In this document: positions 56,595 through 64,000 of the stretch, in pieces
Layout of the letters: every line of letters begins with the position of its first letter
Numbering within the stretch: the first letter of the stretch is position 1
Source: Nepenthes gracilis
Lineage: Eukaryota; Streptophyta; Magnoliopsida; Caryophyllales; Nepenthaceae
NCBI GenBank assembly: GCA_033239525.1
Contig: BSYO01000011.1
Span: 11,683,078 to 11,747,077 of the forward strand
DNA: 64,000 nt
Direction of reading: 5' to 3'
The notes under the pieces: model-generated
What the model was told of the DNA's origin: nothing
What the model saw: the letters and a program-made list of their open reading frames with translations, nothing else
Databases searched by the model: none
Program-made: the position numbers and the translations under genes

Positions 56595-57115
56595 ATGGCA
56601 AGTATGATGGATGGGGTGGAATCGATGCCTCAAGGTCAACATAACTTGGAATCAATTTCTACTGCTAGCGAATCCAAGGATGTCGATTTATAATCAATTT
56701 ATTAATGATCAAGTGTCTGAATTTTTGGGTGACACGGATCCAGTAGAGGCTGAAATATGGATTCTAAAAATTAAATTGGTGTTTGCGGTGAGCTAATATC
56801 CGAAAGGAGATAAAGTAATGTTTACCTCATATAAGTTCAAAGGAAAAGCCAACCACGGGTAGTTGATGAAAAAAGAGTCATGGGTCTAGAGGATAAAGAG
56901 ATATCGTGGAATATGTTCATTGATACTTTTATGGATAAATATTTTTCTATGAGTTTTTTGGGAGCATATTTTAATTGTAGATAGTTCGGCCACATGATCG
57001 AAGATTGTTCTTATCCAATGAGTCAGACAGCAAAGAAGTCCAGTGCCTTGGATCAAGATTTTATGGTGATGGCGCAAGGTACAGAGGCGTCATCTACCAT
57101 GGTGAAAGGTAAGAT
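56595..57115 (+). pseudogene. Del-1 gag
   Basis: It starts SMMDGVESMPQGQHNLES, then VSEFLGDTDPVEAEIWILKIKLVFAV, KVMFTSYKFKGKA and MFIDTFMDKYF. A CCHC knuckle at 56967-57008 reads Y-x2-C-x4-H-x4-C with the first cysteine changed to tyrosine and one stop. Most of the middle of gag is deleted (about 150 codons). It is homologous to Del-2 gag. Confidence 0.8.
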
Positions 57116-57590
57116 TTTTAAATTTTGGCATTTTAGCATGTGTATTATTTTAGATTAAGAATCTATATTTTCATTGTGTTTCCTAAGTTTATTCATTTGT
57201 TTGTGGATCATAGACTTTGTACTAGTTGTATCGATATTTACAATATTTTTTGGGGTCCGCAGATATGATTGATTAGACTGATTTGATTTCATTTGTAATG
57301 CCGAGCTTAGATATGATATTGGGGGTGATTTCGCTGGTGAGTCGCCATACTAGTATGAATTGTGTCGGTAAGGATATTATATTTTATAATTCGATTGCAA
57401 TATTTTGAATATGAGACAGAATTGATCGAGTGGCGATGAAATTAGTATCATTTTGCCTGCACGTTATTTAATGAGGATATGTGTCTAGTTTATTTAGCAT
57501 ATATGACCATATCTAGTAGTCATCTTATGGTCACTAAAAATTTTCAGTTGTGTAAGTATTCGAGGATATTTCTTAGAGGGAAGGATTAGG
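57116..57590 (+). pseudogene. Del-1 protease and linker remnant
   Basis: Fragments such as LDMILGVISLVSRHTSMNCVGKDI (near 57310-57380) fit the linker after gypsy protease. The active-site loop is not preserved. Stops in all frames. Confidence 0.5.
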
Positions 57591-58260
57591 ATATTTTATT
57601 TTATTTTTATCAATAAATTGAGGTTGTTGTTAAGGTTGCGCCATGATTGGCGCTGATTGTTTTGGATTCCGTATAGAATCAGGGAAGTATCGATTGGGTG
57701 CCCATCGTGGGATGCTTTAAAACCTTTGGGGTGAATAAGATGAACTGATGAGGTTATATATGAATGATTAAAAATTTAGGTTGCTCGAGAGATGAATGAT
57801 TTGATGAGTATTATAAATTAATAGGTGATTTGTTTAATTTATTGCAAGGGTTTGGTATTTTCTAAGATCGATCTATATCCAAAGAGTTATCAATTGTGGA
57901 TAATTGAGAGTTGTACCCACTGCAGGCCTCAGAATAAAGATGCAGTCGTTACAAGTTTCGGTAATACCTTTTGGGTTTGTGGTTTTATTGATATTTCTAT
58001 GGATTTTACAGATTAGATCTTCCAGCCATATTTAGGTTAAATCTGTGATGGCCTCATCGATGAATTCAAAGAATCATAGAGGTGTATAAACTTTGTTTGA
58101 GGATTGTATCACAGATTGTGAAAGATAGTTAGTCGTGTACTTAATTGAGGAAAGAATGCGAGTTTGGTTGGAGGAAGTGATATGTTGGGCATGTAGCTTT
58201 TTCGGTAGCATGAATGTGGATCTGTAGAGCTTTGAGTGATGACTAATTTGGAAAAGACTG
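57591..58260 (+). pseudogene. Del-1 reverse transcriptase
   Basis: The clearest piece (57825-58016) reads LQGLVFSKIDLYPKSYQLWI, then TSFGNTFWVCGFIDISMDF, the diverged RT palm (FSKIDLRSGYHQLRI ... TPFGLTNAP..FM) with the interior shortened. Further right, LFEDCITDCERQLVVY and VWLEEVICW fit LR.VL.TLRE.KLYAK..KCEFWL. The YxDD motif is not preserved. Confidence 0.8.
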
Positions 58261-59000
58261 AATAATGTCACAAAGGTGTGCGATTTTCTTGGGTCTAGTT
58301 GATTCCGATAAGTTATCTGTTAAGCATTCCACGAGGACTGCAGTATCCATGAGGCATTTGATTTAGAAGTGATCGGTATTCGTCGGAATGAGATATGTGA
58401 GAATAGCTTTCATAGAATGAAGGACAAATTGTTGACCATGTCGTTTGGGTTGATCCCTGAGGGATCAAGTGAATTATAATAGAATGTGTTACTTTTGAGG
58501 AAAATTTAGGATTGTGTTTTCCTGTAGCATGTATGGATGGTTGTCCTTCGGTTAAGTCAATGGAAAGTCTATGACCAGAATATCTCTAAATCATGAGTCA
58601 GCGGTCAGGATCTTCACTTGGAAATTTACAGGGATTGCTTATGTGGAGATAGTTATTGTCTAATTGATTCTAAATATCTGAAAAGTTGTTTCACAAAGAG
58701 GATATGATTATACGGCAATGCAAACGGGTAAACCCACTTAAGGACTGTAAAGGTGAATCTCGGTGCTTTTCAAGGGAAGCGAATATTATTGCCGACAATT
58801 TGATGTCGGAGTCTTCGGATTTGGTATGTCTTTGATACTTTACATGACATGTGGAAGGGTAAGCCGCGAGCAAGACCTAATATCTGAGCCAATGGGGTGC
58901 CTTTTTTTTGGTTTTTGGGAGGAAGAGTTGTATCCAAAGTATTAAGGTTATGAAATTATGAAATGAGAAGCTCTCATGGTTTTATTTTAGAGTTGTTAGG
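58261..59000 (+). pseudogene. Del-1 RNase H remnant
   Basis: At 58744-58830 the frame DCKGESRCFSREANIIADNLMSES matches the end of gypsy RNase H (YHPGKANVVADALSRKS). The first part is unreadable. The HHCC zinc-binding domain of integrase expected next is not seen. Confidence 0.7.
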
Positions 59001-59848
59001 ACGGCAAGGATTTTGGGTGCTGTTTGGATAATTGTAGATTAATTGACGAAGATGTCCCATTTGTTGCAAATTTGGATGATACGTTCGGATTGAATAAGTT
59101 AGCTCGTCGCTATGCCAACAAGATGATATGTTAAGTATTCGAGTTTTGTGGCTTTGGTGGTAACTTAAGGCTGTGCGAAAAGTTTTGGGTGATTGCTTCA
59201 ATTGTATTTCTTAAGTCAATTGAAATATGAGGATTATGGGTTTTGCCTTAATTGTATCAATATCTTTGGAATTCTCCTTAGGTCTATGGTTATTATGTAA
59301 CCCAGGTATCCGATATAAATTAATAGATAAGAGTCGAAAGTGGATTTTTTGGGCGCAAACAACCGAATAATAAGAGTAACACAGCGGAAGAGTATAGGCT
59401 CATATATTTTAAAACTCAATTGAGGTTCCATGTAAATGATCGTTTTCGAGGCTTAGGGTGAATTGAAGTAGAAATTTATTGCTCTGTTTGAAATTTCATA
59501 TTCGGTAAGAGAGGTGGTCAATAAAAGTGGCTTGCTATCTAATTTGGTAAATTGTCATGATATTTCCTATATATTGGTGATTGAGGAAGTAAGTATGTGA
59601 TTTGATTAAATCGTTGGGGGAGACTAGGAATTTATCTTATGATAAGGTTTTAATTTATATTTTAGATAAAAAGCATTAGGTGTTTAGAATCGGATAATTT
59701 AATTGGTTGAGATTCTTTAAAATAAAATCATTTAATCAAGGAAGTGACTTGGGAACTTGAAGAAAAAATCTGGTAGGACTATCATCGATTGTTGAATTTT
59801 GAGATTTGTAAAATTTTAAGAACAAAATTTTTATAAGGAGAACAGGAT
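59001..59848 (+). pseudogene. Del-1 integrase core and C-terminus
   Basis: VWIIVD-stop-LTKMSHLLQI and LARRYANKMIC (59025-59140) match the DDE-core start VWVIVDRLTKSAHFLPI. Later LIYILDKKH, KIKSFNQGSDLGT and DLVNFKNKIFIRR-like fragments (59640-59840) match the pol C-terminus with the usual VQILDRK ... EATWE ... FEDE order. Many stops; the second D of DDE is not recognisable. Confidence 0.75.
59835..59848 (+). promoter_or_regulatory. Del-1 polypurine tract
   Basis: AAGGAGAACAGGAT abuts the 3' LTR start TGTAAGGTACTGG. It is mostly purine with one C and a terminal T. Confidence 0.6.
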
Positions 59849-62060
59849 TGTAAGGTACTGGATTCCAAAATATAGTAATTATGGGTAATTAAGTTAATAT
59901 AATCAAAATTAGATTAAATGTATATGAAAAATTAAAATTCGGAAGCATATCAGATGAGAGAGGAAGAACACCCAATGGGCACCTGAAGCGCGCCAGGGGC
60001 ACGAATTCTAGTGGCTCCGCGCTCGAAGCACGCCCGAGGTGCACTCTAGCACGGAATCTTGTAAGTTCGTGCCCAATGGGAGCACAACTGGCGCTCGAGC
60101 GCTAGTACGGCTATTTAAAGTCACATGTCCTGTTTTCCGTCATTTTGCGAAGAAAAAGGAAGACAGGAGAGAAAGAGGGTGCGGTGGAGAAGAGAGAGAA
60201 GAGGAGATCGAGACTTTCGAGTCCGTTTCTGGCTTGGAGCTAGTTAAGAAACTTGTAGATCAGGTCGAGGTAAGTATATTTCTATACTTTTCTTTCCCTT
60301 GTTGCTCGTTTTTTACCATTTCTTCCGGTTGTTCTTGTTCAAATGTCCGTCCAAACTTAGATTTATAAGTATTCATATGTTAAATATGCATATATGTTAA
60401 CTTGCCCTTCGATTTTGAATTATGTGTGTGAAAAAAGTAATTATATGTCATTTTCCATTTCGAATTCGAAATTTAAGTGAAATGTGGTGTTAAAAATCGA
60501 AACCCTAACCCTACGTATGGCATAATTTCAATTATTTCGATGTTTTATCCTTTGTATTTCATATATAATGCTTCACATGTCTAGGTAACTCCGTTAAGTT
60601 TATTAAATGTCTGGATTTCCTTTTGAAAATGTTCCGTATGATGAGTGTATGGACCGATATTGTGAAAATTACCTATTTTGCATGTTTTTGTGGAAATTTG
60701 AAGTTATTTGGAACCTTGGACCTAAAATCCGAATTTTGGCTTATGAAAGAGCATCTGTTTAATTCTAAAACTTAAGATCCCAAGAATATGAGAATAAGCA
60801 TCTGTATAAGTTCACAAGATTGTGAAATATGTATTTGTATCAAGTAATTTGGAACTCTGTAATTTGTTATCTGTTGTTGGTATTTTCTCTTGGAGCGAGA
60901 AAATCAAGAAATAAGAACTATTTAAATTTGTGCAGAGTCTCCAATATGAACTATGAAATGTAATCATGAAAATTAGACCAAGAATTTTATTTCAGATGGT
61001 GATATTTCCTAGCATGTATTACGATATTACAGTAATAAATCAAGGAATTGTTCCTGGGCCACGAGGAAATTTTTGGTAGCTAAGAAGAACTATGGCTCAC
61101 TATATCCAGGATTATAGATATACCGCCTCCCACGGGGTGTTAAATTCGAAGTACGTAGGTAGGCCTGAGATTGTGTGGAATAATATGATCCTTTTCTCGA
61201 TTGGTGCTCCGTTACCTAATAAGGCTTACTAACCCTGATCCCTAAAGATGAATAAATTTCTGCACGTTTAAAAACTAATGAAATCAAAAGTAAATGATGA
61301 AAGCTATATGTGTATTGAAAATTTTATTCGTTCATGTTTTATATTCCTATATGCATTATAATCCTATTCCGTTCCTCTGATTCTATTTTAAAGTATACTG
61401 CATTTGTTCTTATTTCTATTTGCACCTTACTTAGCATTCAGCTCACTTCCTTGTTGGTTTTACCAACCTTCGGATAAGCAGTAGATACAAGAATTCTTCC
61501 CCAACGAGCAAGGTTAGAGATTTGGAAGAGTTTAGACATGTTGGTTCTGATATTTAGGTATTGTTATATTTTGGATAGGTTGAAGTCATTTTGTTTATTG
61601 TTGATTAGTTAGTTTAGTTTCCAAATATGGTTTTTGACATATTATAGGTTTTTGGGCGATGTTATTAGCCCGTGTGATATTTTATGTTGTCCAGAGCTGC
61701 CAATTTTGTATTTGATCATTGACAAGATTGTTATTTTTATGTTGGATTATTCTATGAAAGTGAAATAAGATGTTTCATATCGTACAAGTTATAAAGGACA
61801 TTGTTAGGGATGATTTTTTACTTCCGCTATATTATTAGATATGTATATATATATTGGATTGATATTTTTGTAGGCATATTTCCTTATTAAAGGTCCGACG
61901 TCATATTTTGGATCAATGTCGAAACCACTAATTTTGGTGGATTATGTTTGGTTCTGTGCATGTTGTGTTGTTATGTATGAATGATTATTGCTGTGATTTG
62001 TATTTTGTTTTTGATGGACATTATATTCAGGGGCTATTTAGTTTTATCTAGTTCATCATA
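59849..62060 (+). mobile_element. Del-1 3' LTR (2212 bp)
   Basis: It starts TGTAAGGTACTGG and ends GTTCATCATA, aligned base for base with GTCCATTACA at the 5' LTR end, so the terminal CA has decayed to TA. A TATTTAAAG TATA box lies near 60113 and a partial hairpin module at 61123-61139. The 5' LTR equals this LTR minus about 965 bp. Confidence 0.85.
61123..61139 (+). promoter_or_regulatory. LTR hairpin module, diverged copy in Del-1
   Basis: CCGCCTCCCACGGGGTG occupies the position of the CGCC(C/T)TCCTCAGGGCG hairpin in the other LTRs and is followed by TTAAATTCGAAGTA. Pairing is weaker (needs G-U). Confidence 0.4.
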
Positions 62061-62065
62061 AGTTC
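62061..62065. repeat. Right target-site duplication of Del-1
   Basis: AGTTC, partner of AATTC at 52466-52470. Confidence 0.75.
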
Positions 62066-62082
62066 AATATCCAGACTGATTA
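62066..62082 (+). pseudogene. Continuation of Tat-B reverse transcriptase
   Basis: Read in phase with 52470, the bases encode QYPD, a TGA in place of the expected tryptophan codon, then L. This matches QYPDWL in Tat-A. It then ends at the LTR starting at 62083. Confidence 0.7.
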
Positions 62083-64000
62083 TGTCACATCCCAAGAATA
62101 CAATATACACAGGTCAGAAATAAAATCTATAATAATACATTCAATTAACCATAAAAATTCAATCCGTGCGTGACAATCCATACATATATAGGACCCAATA
62201 TAATAAAATTTGTATAAGACCTTATCAGATGTAAATCCATATGACAAAATACATGACCTACCATCCAAATATCGCAAGTGGGGTATCCAAATATTATAAC
62301 TCATCAATATAAAGTAATAACTATAATATATTCCATATATGGGTCATGGTCCCCATCTAGCCATAAACAACAATTCTAATACACCTCCGAGATCAGAAAC
62401 ATAAGCAATATAAGCATCTCTACTCATCGATAGAGACATGCCGCATTAAATAACGTTCGAACACTTACAAGCGTATCCATGCCATTAGTCTGAAAGAATG
62501 AAATATAAAAACGTGAGTCAAGGAATCAGCAAGTATAATTAGTTATATATAAAACAGTACATATAAATCAGAGGAAGGGATATCACAAAACGCCCACATA
62601 AAACAAAACACAATATCCATAAAATTTCTAAAAATCGAAGAAATTTCTTATCCGTATCAAACAATCCTTCCAAAACATAATCATAACAAATAGTGATTCG
62701 ATCAAATTTCATAGACGATACCATTTCATAAGTTCCAAGGTCACATCACATAATCACAACCATCATATCTATGTGGGACACATATTATTATCCGGATTCA
62801 AATCTCATATCTCATATGCTAAAATTAAAGGAAATACTTGAACCAAAACATATAAATATAAAATATGTTGAGGCATAACACATTAATACAAACGAGACAT
62901 CTTTATCGTCCATCCATGGACCAAACCACGTATTTCAAATCATAGTCCACATAAATACATACAGAAATACAAAGCATACAAAAAATCAGAAAACCAAGAA
63001 TAATAATACCAATTTAAGGAAGGGTTACCCTCATCCGGTAACTACAGTACCAAATATATATAACCTCAAGTTTAGTTATATATATATTAGGACGTGCGAA
63101 TATATTAGGACGTGCAAATATATTAGTTTTTCGTCAATTCCTCATAATGGTTCTTATTAAAACGTATGGGGCAGGTCAACTACATCAAAACTCACCTCCC
63201 CACCGGTGGAAGGGAAATTACATATCACATATGTCCCCGTCGAGATCGAAGTCTCCCTGTTGGGAGAGACACCACAAATTACCAATGCATTGGATCACAA
63301 ATCGACCCTTAGGGTCTCAGACCATCATGTCCCACAAAGTCGCAACCTTGTCCCCTGACAGCATACATGTAGATATATACACAATCTAGTTCATGGTTCC
63401 ACAATATATGAATACACAAATGTATACATATATCATCCAGGTGTCCAAAACCCTCCAAATCATGAATACTAGAGTAAAACCACCGAATAACTGTTAAAAC
63501 ATACATACATGTACAGAATAAACAGATGGGGTATATAAAAATAACATACATGCTAGTAAAATCTCCAAACAATAGTTAAACATTATCAACCACTAAATCA
63601 GACCAATGATAGAGTTAGATGAGACTTGCCACAATTTTATACTGCAGATCAGAAAAAATGGTACTCTGAGGTACTCGAATTGGGCTTTGTCACTCCTGCC
63701 GACGTGAAGCCCGCGTGCTGCCACTTTCTATCTCCTCGGCAAGGCCCTCTACCACACAGCCACCTTGCCCGCGGCCACCACTGTCTTGCCTGTTATCTGC
63801 TGCTGCTTTTGTCTCCTATCATAGTGTTGACCTCCCCCAACGAGTTCTCTCTCTCCTTGCCACCCATGCCGCTCGAGCTCTAACCCCTCTCTACACAACC
63901 CTCTGTTACGCACGCCACCGCCGCGCCAATCTGCCACCATCGTCCTAATATCCTCTCTTTCGGTTAATGCGAAGCCCACGCCAGTAAGCCTCTCTCTCCT
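62083..64000 (-). mobile_element. LTR of a further minus-strand Ty3/gypsy element, running off the window
   Basis: The plus strand starts TGTCACATCCCAAG, the same terminus as the Del-2 LTR at 46010, so the minus strand ends GGGATGTGACA. No primer site lies to its left, so this is a 3' or solo LTR. The region 63630-63990 is GC-rich, and its minus strand carries GAGAGAGG-type leader sequence, the usual place downstream of the LTR promoter. Open stretches there (63626-63979) overlap on both strands and show no domain. Confidence 0.6.

Noticed and set aside
63626..63979. Overlapping GC-rich open frames on both strands at the window end
   Set aside because: They sit where the LTR leader is expected, lack domains, and are open on both strands because of composition.
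1..64000. tRNA, rRNA, snRNA genes and organelle-derived insertions
   Set aside because: No tRNA A/B-box cloverleaf, conserved rRNA word or recognisable plastid/mitochondrial gene was found on reading both strands; a covariance-model scan would be needed to exclude short ones.

Overview
The window is nuclear DNA of a flowering plant, probably a eudicot. It is AT-rich and repeat-dense, and it contains no intact protein-coding gene that I can recognise. It shows tRNA-iMet-type and Tat/Ogre-type primer sites, a Tat-clade antisense ORF, a plant L1-type LINE with a zf-RVT C-terminus, and caulimovirid (plant pararetrovirus) remnants. Every coding remnant carries stops or frameshifts, so this is an old heterochromatin-like stretch built by nested insertion. 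The species cannot be named from the sequence.

Left third (1-20560). The window opens inside a minus-strand Ty3/gypsy element (primer site 50-60, LTR from 71). An AT-rich field of dispersed repeats follows (about 286-3150). From about 3150 to 14460 lies an endogenous pararetrovirus mosaic. A block that joins a copia-type gag fragment (UBN2-like) to viral sequence is present twice (about 3152-6780 and 7995-11650), with a third partial copy at 6945-7460. The better copy continues through a possible capsid region, movement protein, protease and the start of reverse transcriptase (to 13395). It then breaks into shuffled and inverted pieces: RT C-terminus, movement-protein scraps, a coiled-coil ORF and an RNase H-like piece. 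After AT-rich and pyrimidine-rich spacer comes a GC-richer stretch (17290-18540), the only place where a host gene 5' end on the minus strand is conceivable. A very AT-rich stretch follows, holding a 23-bp LINE stub with a 16-bp target duplication.

Middle (20560-43232). Tat-A (minus strand, about 20560-29821) keeps gag, protease, RT and part of RNase H but lacks integrase. A 3.5-kb solo LTR (21625-25110) with a 5-bp target duplication interrupts it. A 5'-truncated LINE (about 30545-33109) has a long repeat-filled 3' UTR. Tat-C (minus strand, 33641 to about 43232) has an antisense ORF on the plus strand (35581-37620), integrase (38370-39255), and a second long solo LTR (39577 to about 42640) inserted in it.

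Right third (43233-64000). Del-2 is a minus-strand Ty3/gypsy element (RNase H, RT, protease, gag, primer site, 5' LTR up to about 48163). Tat-B (plus strand) starts at 48471; its gag is split by a second LINE fragment (50316-51149). Its RT is split by a complete but decayed Ty3/gypsy element, Del-1 (52471-62060), with both LTRs, primer site, polypurine tract and a one-mismatch 5-bp target duplication. Del-1 itself holds a nested solo LTR (53957 to about 56550). The remaining Tat-B RT is cut at 62083 by the LTR of another minus-strand element that runs off the window.

The insertion order can be read directly: Tat-B first, then Del-1, then the LTR nested in Del-1. The most unusual signal is that unrelated families (LINE 3' UTRs and gypsy LTRs) share the same short CCGG-centred repeat vocabulary, in two matching variants.
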